Below are positions 42,456-50,696 of a stretch of DNA of 64,000 nt, one piece after another (the stretch's first letter is position 1; every line of letters starts with the position of its first letter). The notes below the pieces were generated by a model that was not told the DNA's origin, made no database searches, and saw nothing but the letters and a program-made list of their open reading frames with translations. The DNA is from Gottfriedia luciferensis (GTDB taxonomy: Bacteria > Bacillota > Bacilli > Bacillales > Bacillaceae_G). Location of the stretch: contig NZ_MDKC01000008.1 of assembly GCF_001712755.1 (NCBI RefSeq), forward strand, positions 1 through 64,000. Direction: 5' to 3'. Position numbers and translations under genes: made by a program.

Positions 42456-43388
42456 TTAGGAATATAATGATCGCCATAAATAAAATGTTACGTAAGCTTC
42501 CCAGCCCTTCCATTTTGTAGCCATTTTTTTAATTTCTTCGATTGAAGGTTTTTTCTCTAATGATAGTTGATTTTTTAATGCATTATGAATTCCTACATCG
42601 GCAATTGGAAACGCAGATTTCTCTTGTAAACATTTCATCAAAACGTAATCAGCAGTCCAGTTCCCAACTCCTCGAATTTCTAATAGCTTATTTAACTTAT
42701 TCTCGTAAGAATCTAAACGATTTAGAGCTTCTTTTGAAATGCATCCTTCTGCCATTAATTTTGCGATCCCAATCACGTATTCAGCTTTTCGTTTAGTAAA
42801 TTTCATAGTGGTTAAATCGGAAACTTCAATTTTGGATATGACATCTGGAGTTGGAAATAACCAATATATTTCATCCTTCCACTTAAAGCTTTCTCCATAT
42901 TTTTCAACAAAGCTTCTTTTTAAAGAAAAAGCAAATGACAGATTGATTTGTTGCCCCATAATTGCCCATGTAAATGCTTCAAATAAATCCGGAATTCCAA
43001 TTACGCGAAGTCCAAAATGCTGTTCAATAAGTAATTGTAGCATTTGATTATCTTTACTTAACTCATAGAACTCGGTTAAGTCTCTGCCTAAATCAAATAA
43101 ATCCCATATAAATCCTGCTGCAGCTACTTTTATTTCTTCACTTGGATTTTGGTCTGGAAATTCAATTAATAATTGGTCAAAATCACTACTTACTTTTAGT
43201 AAAATTATTTTATTTTCTATTTTAATAAGTTTAAAAAAATATTCCCCATTCACTTGATGGAGTACCTCATTTTTAGATCGTGCCAAAAATACTAAGCATT
43301 CTTTAAACCTAAAATCTTTTGGTGTTAAGATGGATATCGAATTCTTATTTTTATCTAATACGAGTGATGTATTAAATTCTTTATACAC
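42456..43388 (-). CDS. AlkA-like DNA-3-methyladenine glycosylase (HhH-GPD)
   Basis: A 310-residue base-excision glycosylase removing alkylated purines. After an N-terminal beta domain, the HhH-GPD core carries EAFTWAIMGQQINLSFAFSL, the helix-hairpin-helix LLEIRGVGNWTADYVLMKCL, and FPIADVGIHNAL with the catalytic Asp. The arrangement matches bacterial AlkA and Bacillus YfjP. The start is GTG 43388, 6 bases after GAGGTG; the frame continues ten codons upstream without a ribosome site. It complements the AlkD-like gene at 10420. Confidence 0.92.
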   Translation of the reverse strand: MYKEFNTSLVLDKNKNSISILTPKDFRFKECLVFLARSKNEVLHQVNGEYFFKLIKIENKIILLKVSSDFDQLLIEFPDQNPSEEIKVAAAGFIWDLFDLGRDLTEFYELSKDNQMLQLLIEQHFGLRVIGIPDLFEAFTWAIMGQQINLSFAFSLKRSFVEKYGESFKWKDEIYWLFPTPDVISKIEVSDLTTMKFTKRKAEYVIGIAKLMAEGCISKEALNRLDSYENKLNKLLEIRGVGNWTADYVLMKCLQEKSAFPIADVGIHNALKNQLSLEKKPSIEEIKKMATKWKGWEAYVTFYLWRSLYS

Positions 43389-43474
43389 ATTAATCACCTC
43401 TTTCCACAAGATTAGCATTCAAAAAGTATAATTATTGCCTCTTTTTCGTTATTTGAATTTCACTTAATAAACTT

Positions 43475-44449
43475 TCATAAATTAACAGTTTCCTTATCTT
43501 GCTGTACGGACTTTCCCTTTTGTGATAGATAGCTATGTAAGATCATACCGATCATGATAATAATCATTCCAATCCAAGAAATAATTGATGGAGATGCCGC
43601 TGATAAGAAGATCATTTCACCTATTACTGTGAATAATACTTCCATGGATTGGGTTGCTTCTACTGCTCCTAATTTTTGCATATTTCCCCTTACTAAATCA
43701 GTAGCCTGAAAAAATAATACAGTAGCAATTACACCTGATGAGATCGCTACAATTAAAGATTGTGATACTTGGTTTTGACTTGGTAGTCCTTCAGTATATA
43801 AACCATAGATTGATAGAATAATCCAAAATGGTAAGCTTGCTAAGGTCATTCCTAAAACACGTTGATATACATCAAGTTTTCCATCACATAATTCCATCAT
43901 TTTCCGATTGCCAAGTGGGTATGCAAATGAAGCAATTATAACTGGTAAAATACCTGTTAAAACCGTTGAAATAGCTATTTTTGTAGCTAACTCAACTTGC
44001 ATTAATAAAATACCAAATATGATTAATAAAGACATTCCTAATCCTTTAAAAGGAATTTTTCCACGTACCTTTCGAATTCCACTTGATGTTTCAATTGAAA
44101 TGAAGAAAAATGGTGCTAATAGTGACCCAGATAATATTGTGATCTGCCATGAACTAGCTATTAACCATCCTGGAGAATAAACCGCTGCTAGACATATTGG
44201 TGCATAAAATAAACCGAATCCAATTGTTGACCATATAACCCAACTTTTTAGTTTGCCTTTCATTTCTTGCAATAGATCATAAAAATTTCTTCTAGAGATA
44301 ACGATGATCAATAAAAAAGGTACCATAAAAAAGTACCTTAAGGATGCGCTCCAAATCCAACTTCCACCAGATAATTCCATCGAGCGGTTTAAAATAAATG
44401 TGATTGAAAAGAAAAATGCCGCTAATATTCCTAATAATATCGGGCGCAT
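43475..44449 (-). CDS. DMT-type multidrug-resistance efflux transporter family protein
   Basis: A 324-residue membrane protein with ten hydrophobic segments in two EamA-like halves. It starts PILLGILAAFFFSITFILNR, and contains LRYFFMVPFLLIIV, SSWQITILSGSLLAPFF in the first half and VEATQSMEVLFTVIGEMIFL in the second. The pattern is that of the multidrug-resistance efflux (EmrE-like) family of about 300 residues. AGAGGTGG precedes the ATG. The exported substrate is unknown. Confidence 0.85.
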   Translation of the reverse strand: MRPILLGILAAFFFSITFILNRSMELSGGSWIWSASLRYFFMVPFLLIIVISRRNFYDLLQEMKGKLKSWVIWSTIGFGLFYAPICLAAVYSPGWLIASSWQITILSGSLLAPFFFISIETSSGIRKVRGKIPFKGLGMSLLIIFGILLMQVELATKIAISTVLTGILPVIIASFAYPLGNRKMMELCDGKLDVYQRVLGMTLASLPFWIILSIYGLYTEGLPSQNQVSQSLIVAISSGVIATVLFFQATDLVRGNMQKLGAVEATQSMEVLFTVIGEMIFLSAASPSIISWIGMIIIMIGMILHSYLSQKGKSVQQDKETVNL

Positions 44450-44543
44450 ATTACCACCTCTATAATGTTCAAATATCTTTTACGATTAAATTAAATACTT
44501 TGTTCTCTGACTTAAATACAACATCCATTATTAAGACCTGACC

Positions 44544-45479
44544 TTACATGTTATTATTAGAGGCTTTTTCAACTAAATGAACTCCTCCAACCCACCAGTC
44601 TATTCCAATTAAATTCATTCGATTTGATTTTCCCGTTAGTACGTCTAATCCCCATTTAGTTAATGCAATTCTTGCTTTTGGGTTATGTTGTTTATAACTT
44701 GGTAATTCACTGTCACTACTTATTAAAGGGTGATCACCTTCCATTAATTCATTTAAAATTGCTGCGAAATATAAATCGCTTAATCCATCATTTGTTCTTT
44801 GTCTGACGAGTTTATTAAATAGTTCTGCAAAGGAATTAATACCTTCATTGATCATTGATAATGCTAAAAATTCTACTTCATTTAATCCATTCTGTTGAGA
44901 AGGAAAATATGTCATATGACTTAATAAAGCTTGTTTTAAAAACGGAAGCGCATGACATTTTTGAATAAAATTATCCAGTTCATCTACATTATTTGAACAA
45001 TAAGCTTCCCATCCAGCACATGCTTCTTTTATTTGTTCTTCTGTAACTTCTTGTTTAGTTGGAAGTAATTCAATTAATTGTTGAGAAGATAATTGACCTA
45101 ATCCGTGAAATGGTTTAATTCCTTCATATTCATTTATGCTAACCATCGAAATTTTTTGAAATCCAAGTGCTGATAATTCCGATAATAAATAGAGTATCGT
45201 CACCTGATCGTATCGATCATATTCGAACCATAGAACAACTTCCTCAGAACGAGATAGTTCATTTAATAATTGATATTGGCTACGGCAATTTTCAATAAAA
45301 AAACTCAAAGGAATTTGTAGCTTTTGTTCAAAAAATTCTGCTCTTCTATTATAAGTTTCTTCTAAAGGCCAATCTTGACTAAGTGGACCAAAATCATACA
45401 TTTCTCTCCATACAACAATATTACCTTTTAAAGACTTTATTTTTCCTCCAACTACATCACCATTTACAATATGATTCAT
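44544..45479 (-). CDS. DUF1835-domain protein
   Basis: A 311-residue soluble protein of the DUF1835/DUF3658 type. The N-terminus MNHIVNGDVVGGKIKSLKGN, with VVWREMYDFGPLS and later EVVLWFEYDRYDQVTILYLL, matches the N-terminal domain; the C-terminal half (LALSMINEGINSF through LTKWGLDVLTGK) corresponds to the partner domain. The function is unknown in the family. The ribosome site is poor (GGAGAAAG is 15 bases away). Confidence 0.83.
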   Translation of the reverse strand: MNHIVNGDVVGGKIKSLKGNIVVWREMYDFGPLSQDWPLEETYNRRAEFFEQKLQIPLSFFIENCRSQYQLLNELSRSEEVVLWFEYDRYDQVTILYLLSELSALGFQKISMVSINEYEGIKPFHGLGQLSSQQLIELLPTKQEVTEEQIKEACAGWEAYCSNNVDELDNFIQKCHALPFLKQALLSHMTYFPSQQNGLNEVEFLALSMINEGINSFAELFNKLVRQRTNDGLSDLYFAAILNELMEGDHPLISSDSELPSYKQHNPKARIALTKWGLDVLTGKSNRMNLIGIDWWVGGVHLVEKASNNNM

Positions 45480-45587
45480 CTATTCATCTACTTTCTCCAT
45501 TGGTTTAATAAAAAAAAAGAAAATACAGTTCTTAATTCTTCTTACCAATCGGAGATTCCTCTTACATATATTATTATTTTCAAAATA

Positions 45588-45612
45588 AAAACCACCTATA
45601 TGATAGGTGGCG
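45588..45612 (-). terminator. Terminator of the YuzL-like gene
   Basis: CCACCTAT (45592-45599) pairs with ATAGGTGG (45603-45610), with TTTTTATTTT after it on the minus strand. Confidence 0.8.
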
Positions 45613-45681
45613 AGACATTTCCTTTTAATAAGGCTTTAATAAGATTAATTTGAATGTCACTTGAATATTGACCAATAGTCT

Positions 45682-45816
45682 TTATTTAATTTCTCTTTTT
45701 TGTTTTTTTCTACTAGAAGACATCTCAACACCAGTTTCCGATGTTGTAGTCCCTTGACCTTGTACATTTGGTGAACCTAAGCCAACTCTAGATGGATCTT
45801 TTTTAGTTTTTCCCAT
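45682..45816 (-). CDS. YuzL-family small protein
   Basis: A 44-residue basic protein: [20 protein letters not shown], then [20 protein letters not shown] and REIK. The K-x-DPS-x-x-G start, the V-x-GQGTT stretch and the Lys/Arg-rich end resemble the YuzL family of short Bacillus proteins. GGAGGTG precedes the ATG at ideal distance and a terminator follows, so it is a real gene although short. Such proteins are typically made in sporulation, which is an inference from family context. Confidence 0.8.
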   Translation of the reverse strand: MGKTKKDPSRVGLGSPNVQGQGTTTSETGVEMSSSRKKQKREIK

Positions 45817-45919
45817 TTTAAACACCTCCATCTTTACTTTTTCTAAACTTAAACTTCTTTATTCAAAGAATATTTTTCCTGTAAATTGCAAATCTTATAT
45901 TTCTGAGGAGGTGTTTTTT

Positions 45920-46162
45920 ATGGCTAGAATCGGAGTAGAACAATCTTTAACAAATGTTCAAGAAGCATTACGTTCAGCGGGACATGATGTTGTTGAATTA
46001 AAACAGGAATCAGATGCAAATGGTTGCGATTGCTGCGTAGTAACAGGACTTGATTCAAATGTAATGGGAATGCAAAATGTAGCTACACAAGGATCAGTTA
46101 TCGAGGCAAGTGGCTTAACAGCTGATCAAGTTTGTCAACAAGTTGAAAGTAAATTACAATAA
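45920..46162 (+). CDS. UPF0180 protein YkuS-like
   Basis: An 80-residue protein of the UPF0180 (YkuS) family. It reads [40 protein letters not shown] and [20 protein letters not shown]. The CDCC cluster and the DSNxMGM segment are family features. GAGGAGGTG is 7 bases ahead of ATG 45920; the frame opens three codons earlier inside the ribosome site. It is divergent from the YuzL-like gene. The function is unknown. Confidence 0.9.
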   Translation: MARIGVEQSLTNVQEALRSAGHDVVELKQESDANGCDCCVVTGLDSNVMGMQNVATQGSVIEASGLTADQVCQQVESKLQ

Positions 46163-46325
46163 CAAATTACAAACTAAAGTTATATTAAACATTCTAAAGA
46201 AAACGCGCCGATTGGCGAACTTTAAAGCGAAGAAAGATGCGCAGTTGCACTTTTACCTTCTTCCTAAAATATGCGACTACGTCGATTCCCCTTCGTCGCT
46301 AGAAAATTTATACTTTCTAATGTGC
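46163..46325. other. GC-richer untranslated stretch after the ykuS-like gene
   Basis: A 160-base segment between the ykuS-like stop and the terminator, with GCGCCGATTGGCG (46204-46216), GATGCGCAGTTGCAC and GCGACTACGTCG...CGTCGC (46273-46299). It is more GC-rich and more self-complementary than its neighbours. It could be a long structured 3' untranslated region or a small RNA ending at the 46326 terminator; it is not convincingly coding. Confidence 0.35.
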
Positions 46326-46370
46326 AAAAAAGGGTAAGCAAAATTCATTGAAATTTGCTTACCCTTTTTT
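46326..46370. terminator. Strong bidirectional terminator
   Basis: AAAAAGGGTAAGCAAA and TTTGCTTACCCTTTTTT form a 16 bp stem between the ykuS-like gene and the chromate-transporter pair. Confidence 0.92.
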
Positions 46371-46374
46371 CAAA

Positions 46375-46899
46375 TTATAAATTTAATCCACCATATAGCA
46401 AAGCTCCCATTACTATAAAAGCCGGATGTAGTTTTACTTTCTCCATTAATATGTAACTAATTACTCCTAAAAATAAAAACTGTCCAATACCAATTTGAAA
46501 ATATGAATCATGAAATGAATTATAAGCCATAACACCAAGTAAAACTGCGATTGTTGGCTTGACGTAAAGAGTCATTCGCTTAACTTGAATCGAATGACGA
46601 TATTTATACAAAATTCCCATTAAGGTCAGCATGAGGATTAATGATGGTGCAACAGTAGCGAATACAGCCAAAAATGAACCTAGTATACCACCTTCATGGA
46701 ATCCGATATACCCTGCCATTTTCGTAGCAATCGGTCCAGGCAGGGAGTTTCCCATAGCAAGAGCCTCATTAAATTCTTGATGTGTAAGCCAACCTCTTGT
46801 GACGACTTCTTTTTGAATTAGAGGAATGGTCGCAGGGCCTCCTCCATACCCTAAAATATTAGCAACAAAAAACGCCCAGAAAATATTCCAATATACCAT
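46375..46899 (-). CDS. Short CHR-family (chromate-type) transporter subunit
   Basis: A 174-residue membrane protein, half the size of a full ChrA. It holds the family signatures ANILGYGGGPATIPLIQKEV and MGNSLPGPIATKMAGYIGF, followed by about five hydrophobic segments. Such halves work as heterodimeric pairs (YwrA/YwrB in Bacillus) exporting chromate or another oxyanion. Its ATG shares a base with the TAA of the upstream partner gene (TAATG), so the two are translationally coupled. Confidence 0.9.
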   Translation of the reverse strand: MVYWNIFWAFFVANILGYGGGPATIPLIQKEVVTRGWLTHQEFNEALAMGNSLPGPIATKMAGYIGFHEGGILGSFLAVFATVAPSLILMLTLMGILYKYRHSIQVKRMTLYVKPTIAVLLGVMAYNSFHDSYFQIGIGQFLFLGVISYILMEKVKLHPAFIVMGALLYGGLNL

Positions 46900-47468
46900 T
46901 ATGCAGACAGTCCTTTTGATTTTTTACCTTCAACTGATTTGGTTGGCTTAACGACCGCATATAACAGTAGCCCACCAATTATAAATCCAGGATGTATATG
47001 AAAATATTGCATTAAAACAATCCCAACTAAAATATGTCCGATTGTAAAGGGCCATTTTAGCCCCTTAACGGAAGCTTCTATAAATTGCCAAGTTAGCACA
47101 CCAAGCATGACTCCAACTACTGGAACAATTGCTTTAGTCATTCCTTGCACCCATTTTAGATCTTTGAATGTTACTAGAGTGGTCAATAAAACAACCATTA
47201 AAATAATCGTCGGCAGGATCGTTGCAATTGTTGCATTGATCATTCCAATTTTACCGCCAACTTTGAACCCAATGTATCCAGCCATTTTTGTATTAATCGG
47301 TCCTGGCAGTGTGTTTCCAATAGCGAGCACATCTCCGAATTCTTCATCAGTCATCCATTTAAAGCGTTCAACCACTTCTTTATGAACTAAAGGAATAGTC
47401 GATGGTCCACCTCCGTATCCAAGCATACTGCTCCTAAATAAGGCGATAAAAATATTTAACTGTTTCAT
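46899..47468 (-). CDS. Short CHR-family (chromate-type) transporter subunit
   Basis: A 189-residue partner of the following gene, with SSMLGYGGGPSTIPLVHKEV and IGNTLPGPINTKMAGYIGF. The two proteins are clearly homologous to each other, which is normal for the paired short-chain CHR group. ATG 47468 follows AAAGGG by 9 bases; an ATG three codons earlier abuts that site. About 30 bases separate it from the Cys-rich gene upstream, so it may be read from the ferredoxin promoter with its GTATAC operator. Confidence 0.9.
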   Translation of the reverse strand: MKQLNIFIALFRSSMLGYGGGPSTIPLVHKEVVERFKWMTDEEFGDVLAIGNTLPGPINTKMAGYIGFKVGGKIGMINATIATILPTIILMVVLLTTLVTFKDLKWVQGMTKAIVPVVGVMLGVLTWQFIEASVKGLKWPFTIGHILVGIVLMQYFHIHPGFIIGGLLLYAVVKPTKSVEGKKSKGLSA

Positions 47469-47497
47469 AAAATCCATCCCTTTAGATTAACTTTCTT

Positions 47498-47701
47498 TTA
47501 GTTTGCAATAAGACAAGAGCACTTCACACATTTGCCGCATGGTTTTTTCTTAACTGGATTAGGTTGATTGACCATGTTCATTAAAAGCGAGGTCTCCACA
47601 TTACAAAACGAGCATGTCTGACCAGTTTGAACTTTTTGAATTTGAGGCATTTCTACTAACTTTAAGGCTTCTTTCATATGTTTGTCGCATACTAACAACA
47701 T
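47498..47701 (-). CDS. Small Cys-rich protein, probable metal binder
   Basis: A 67-residue protein with seven Cys residues: LLVCDKH, TGQTCSFCNVE and the tail KKPCGKCVKCSCLIAN. The CxxC and CxxCxxCxC patterns suggest zinc or Fe-S binding. GGGAG is about 8 bases ahead of ATG 47701; a GTG three codons earlier is closer to that site. It lies 30 bases after the 2Fe-2S ferredoxin gene and the same before the CHR pair, so it seems part of one operon. I do not recognise the family. Confidence 0.75.
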   Translation of the reverse strand: MLLVCDKHMKEALKLVEMPQIQKVQTGQTCSFCNVETSLLMNMVNQPNPVKKKPCGKCVKCSCLIAN

Positions 47702-47731
47702 ATCATTCACTCCCGCTCTTAAAATTGGATT

Positions 47732-48076
47732 TTATGGTGTAGATGTCACTTTCTTTTTCGGATGATCTAATTTTCGTTTTTTTACTTCATCTGTTACTTC
47801 TTCGTTCCAAGAAATCGTTACATCTTCGTCAGTGATGAATGCTTGACAACCTAAACGGAAGCCTTTGCTTAACCATTCTTCACCAAGTTTTCGACGCTCC
47901 TGTACTTTTATATGATCAACAGTACCCTCTTCAATTTTACAAACGCAGGATCCACAAACGCCTCCACCACATCGATTTGGTAGTTCTCCATCAAATCGAA
48001 GAGACATACGTAAAATATTAGAGTTTTCCGGTACTTCTAATACTTTTCCACTAGTAGCAAAATTCAGTTTCGGCAT
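47732..48076 (-). CDS. Plant-type [2Fe-2S] ferredoxin
   Basis: A 114-residue ferredoxin-fold electron carrier. The cluster ligands are the Cys of RCGGGVCGSCVCKIEEG and, 30 residues on, LGCQAF, the C-x5-C-x2-C...C pattern. The N-terminal PENSNILRMSLRF replaces the usual ETLLEA helix. A basic tail (KKRKLDHPKKK) follows. It probably feeds electrons to an oxygenase such as the PqqC-like or another enzyme of the region. A GGTATAC palindrome lies 26 bases upstream of its start. Confidence 0.9.
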   Translation of the reverse strand: MPKLNFATSGKVLEVPENSNILRMSLRFDGELPNRCGGGVCGSCVCKIEEGTVDHIKVQERRKLGEEWLSKGFRLGCQAFITDEDVTISWNEEVTDEVKKRKLDHPKKKVTSTP

Positions 48077-48101
48077 AATTCAAATCCTCCTCTTTATCTC
48101 T

Positions 48102-48120
48102 TTGGTATACAATATACCAT
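48102..48120. promoter_or_regulatory. GTATAC-type operator 1 (ferredoxin operon)
   Basis: TTGGTATACAATATACCAT contains GGTATA and TATACC around CAA. It sits directly upstream of the minus-strand ferredoxin operon. Confidence 0.75.
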
Positions 48121-48218
48121 ATTTATAATTTTCTGACAATATAAATATTACATATATTAAGCTATTTTTCTTAATTTATATTACTCTATTTGTTTTTATA
48201 TACCGGTCTGATATAATA

Positions 48219-48233
48219 TTTTGTATACCAAAT
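48219..48233. promoter_or_regulatory. GTATAC-type operator 2 (aspartate-dehydrogenase-like gene)
   Basis: TTTTGTATACCAAAT, a near-palindrome with the GTATAC core, lies about 35 bases upstream of the GTG start of the 48268 gene. Confidence 0.75.
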
Positions 48234-48267
48234 ACGTCTTAATATTCAAAAAAAAGAGGTGATGAAT

Positions 48268-49068
48268 GTGCTTAATATTGGATTAATTGGATTTGGAGCA
48301 ATCGGACAAGATATCGCCAAATATATAAACGAAGGCAAGGCTGGTAATGTATTATTAAAGGCGGTTCTCGTACGGAGAAAGGATCAATACGAATCGCATA
48401 TAAGTGATTTATTTTACGACAATGAAGAGGCTTTTTTCGGATTAGGATTGGATATCATTATTGAAGCCGCAGGTCATGAAGCTGTTTATAAGTTTGGGAA
48501 AAGGACGCTGTCTACTAGTAGTGACTTTATCATCGCATCTGTAGGTGCACTAGCAGATGATGAATTATTAGCAGAACTTGAAACTGCTGCAAAGCTTACT
48601 AACAGCAAGATCATCATCCCTTCTGCTGCGATTGCCGGATTAGATCGTGTTGCTGCATCTATGCTTCAAGGTGTTGATGAAGTAAAGCTTGTAACGAGAA
48701 AACCACCGAGTGCTTGGCGAGGAACAATTGCAGAGGAAAAGGTAGATTTAGATACCGTTAAAGAGCCAATTTGCATTTATAATGGCGTTGCTAGAGAATC
48801 TTCAAAGCTTTTTCCGGAAAGCACAAATGTTTCAGCAACCTTGAGCCTTGCTGGAATAGGATTTGATAAAACAAAAGTTCAAGTTTATGTAGATCCAAGC
48901 ATAACGAGTAATACACACCAAATTTTCGTAAAAGGATTTTTTGGTGAAATGGAAGTAAAGGTAAAAAATATTCCTTCTTCTACTAATCCAAAGACGGGGT
49001 ATATTGTAGCAATGAGTATTTGTAATACTTTAAAAAATAGAACTTCCTCTATCGTTATTGGGATCTAG
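48268..49068 (+). CDS. Aspartate-dehydrogenase-like (NadX) oxidoreductase
   Basis: A 266-residue NAD(P)-dependent dehydrogenase. The Rossmann motif IGLIGFGAIGQDIAKYI opens the protein, IIEAAGHEAVYKFG and FIIASVGALADDELLAEL follow, and IIPSAAIAGLDRVAASM with VTRKPPSAWRG match the catalytic region of L-aspartate dehydrogenases. The reaction would be reversible deamination of aspartate or a related amino acid to the oxo acid and ammonia. The start is GTG 48268, 6 bases after GAGGTG; earlier starts fall within the ribosome site. It is controlled from the GTATAC site just upstream. Confidence 0.88.
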   Translation: MLNIGLIGFGAIGQDIAKYINEGKAGNVLLKAVLVRRKDQYESHISDLFYDNEEAFFGLGLDIIIEAAGHEAVYKFGKRTLSTSSDFIIASVGALADDELLAELETAAKLTNSKIIIPSAAIAGLDRVAASMLQGVDEVKLVTRKPPSAWRGTIAEEKVDLDTVKEPICIYNGVARESSKLFPESTNVSATLSLAGIGFDKTKVQVYVDPSITSNTHQIFVKGFFGEMEVKVKNIPSSTNPKTGYIVAMSICNTLKNRTSSIVIGI

Positions 49069-49104
49069 TATCTTTACTATTTATGAAATACAAAACTAAA
49101 ATAA

Positions 49105-49153
49105 AAAGCCCTCTTAGTCTAGACGTTCTAACAGTCTAACTAAAGGGGCTTTC
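49105..49153. terminator. Terminator between the NadX-like and GntR genes
   Basis: AAAGCCCTCTTAGT pairs imperfectly with ACTAAAGGGGCTTT and includes an inner GTCTAG/TAGAC-like stem. T-rich sequence follows. Confidence 0.7.
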
Positions 49154-49206
49154 ATTATTTTTAGATTCCATAAAAGAAAAGAGACGAAAACATCCACAAA
49201 CTATTT

Positions 49207-49875
49207 TTATGTCGTCTTTTCTTTTCTTTTTTCTATGTAGTTCATATACGCACGTCGAGAATTTTCGATATGAATTTTCGTTAAATACTCCGACATTTCT
49301 ATTTCTTTATTTCGTACTGCTTTCATGATTTCAATATGTTCCCTCAATGATTCCTTGCGTCTTCCAGGCGTTTCATACCCCATATTAGCGGACATATGGA
49401 TATAATCTGTTAAGCCGGATAAAATTTCAAATAGCTTCGGACTTCTCGCTGCCTTATACAGTAGGAGATTCATTTCGATATGCTCGTTCTCAAATGTTTC
49501 GTCTGAGTGTTCCTCAATATAAAGAAGCTCCTCGATTTTCTCATCAAACTCTTTTTGAATTTCGTCCGTCATTTTTTTAGCAGCCAATTTTGCTGCTAAC
49601 ACTTCTAGTGATGATAAAATCGTAAACACTTCCATAATGTCTTCATCAGAAATATTCGAAACGATGACTCCTTTACGAGGAACCGTTTTTACAAACCCTT
49701 GTGATTCCAAGCGGAATAAAGCTTCTCTAATAGGTGTACGACTAATGTTTAGCTTAACAGCAAGCTCCCGTTCAATTAATCGATCGCCTGGCTTATAATG
49801 CCCCTCTAAAATCAATTCTTTTAAATATCTATACGCATGTTCTCGGATTGAAAGAAAATTAGTTTCCATCTCCAA
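49207..49875 (-). CDS. GntR-family transcriptional regulator, FadR/FCD subgroup
   Basis: A 222-residue regulator with an N-terminal winged helix (REHAYRYLKELILEGHYKPG, then LAVKLNISRTPIREALFRLE and GFVKTVPRKGVIV) and a C-terminal FCD ligand-binding domain. Metal-type residues of FCD proteins are visible: Asp/His-like positions in EHIEMN and LREHIEIMKA. It is the only regulator in this region and FCD proteins typically bind short palindromes such as TGGTATACCA, so it is the best candidate to bind the eight GTATAC sites. The start is TTG 49875 after AGGTGA; ATG 49869 touches another GGAG. Confidence 0.92.
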   Translation of the reverse strand: MEMETNFLSIREHAYRYLKELILEGHYKPGDRLIERELAVKLNISRTPIREALFRLESQGFVKTVPRKGVIVSNISDEDIMEVFTILSSLEVLAAKLAAKKMTDEIQKEFDEKIEELLYIEEHSDETFENEHIEMNLLLYKAARSPKLFEILSGLTDYIHMSANMGYETPGRRKESLREHIEIMKAVRNKEIEMSEYLTKIHIENSRRAYMNYIEKRKEKTT

Positions 49876-50203
49876 TTAATTCACCTGCCTCCCATTTCTT
49901 GCTTATTTTAAAATAGTGTATCATCATTTTGTTAAAAGTAAATCGATATTTCTATTATAGTATCTTTTAAATAAGTAATCGAGTAGATAGATGGAAATTC
50001 ATACCATTCATGTTCATACAAGCACGTTTGCTATTTAGTTCTTTTATCTCTCAAACCATTTTGATAAGTAAATCTTCTTAAAACTAAAGTTAACTACTTT
50101 TATTACCTACAAATACGAACTTTAATCCCAGTTTATTTTCTATACGAATGTTCGTACACCAAAAAAGGCGATGTAGGAATAACACCTAACCGCCTCTAAA
50201 ATA
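49876..50203. other. Intergenic region upstream of the GntR gene
   Basis: About 330 AT-rich bases between two minus-strand genes. It includes the terminator of the GlcG/HbpS-like gene and the promoter of the regulator. No GTATAC site is present, so the regulator does not obviously control itself. Confidence 0.5.
50163..50196 (-). terminator. Probable terminator of the PqqC-ALDH-HbpS operon
   Basis: On the minus strand GGCGGTTAGG pairs imperfectly with CCTACATCGCC and is followed by TTTTTT. Confidence 0.65.
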
Positions 50204-50683
50204 TTACTTTTTAATGTCTGCATCCGTAACAACTTCATAACCATCATTTGAAAGGAACTCTTGCAATGCTTGCAGGGCAGCTGTTCCTACAGCTGTATCC
50301 TGCTCTCCATTTCCACCGCTGATCCCCACGCCACCAATGACTTCTCCATTTACTACAATTGGAAAACCGCCTACAAAGATTGCGAATTTCCCATTTAGCA
50401 TATGTTGTATTCCAAATGCTTCATTGCCCGGTAGAGCTGGTCCGTTTGGTTCTGTATTAAATAAATGAGTCGAGCGTTTATGGCCCGCTGCCGTATATGC
50501 TTTAGAAATAGCAATTTCAGGACCTGTAATACGAGCACCATTCATTCGTTCAAGTGCAATGACATATCCCCCGTCATCTACGATTGCAATTGTCTCTGGA
50601 ACATTAATAGCCTCTGATTTTTTCTTAGCAGCTTCAATCATTACTTTTGCTTCATCTAGTTCTAGTTTTAATATTTTTTTCAT
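50204..50683 (-). CDS. GlcG/HbpS-like (DUF336) protein
   Basis: A 159-residue protein of the GlcG/HbpS fold. Signatures are AIVDDGGYVIALERMNGARI, SKAYTAAGHKRST and GKFAIFVGGFPIVVNGEVIG with GVGISGG. Some members bind haem; others are found in catabolic operons with unknown enzymatic roles. AGGAGG is 9 bases ahead of the ATG. It follows the aldehyde dehydrogenase by 13 bases, so it belongs to the PqqC-like/ALDH operon. Confidence 0.9.
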   Translation of the reverse strand: MKKILKLELDEAKVMIEAAKKKSEAINVPETIAIVDDGGYVIALERMNGARITGPEIAISKAYTAAGHKRSTHLFNTEPNGPALPGNEAFGIQHMLNGKFAIFVGGFPIVVNGEVIGGVGISGGNGEQDTAVGTAALQALQEFLSNDGYEVVTDADIKK

Positions 50684-50696
50684 TTAAAATCCTCCT

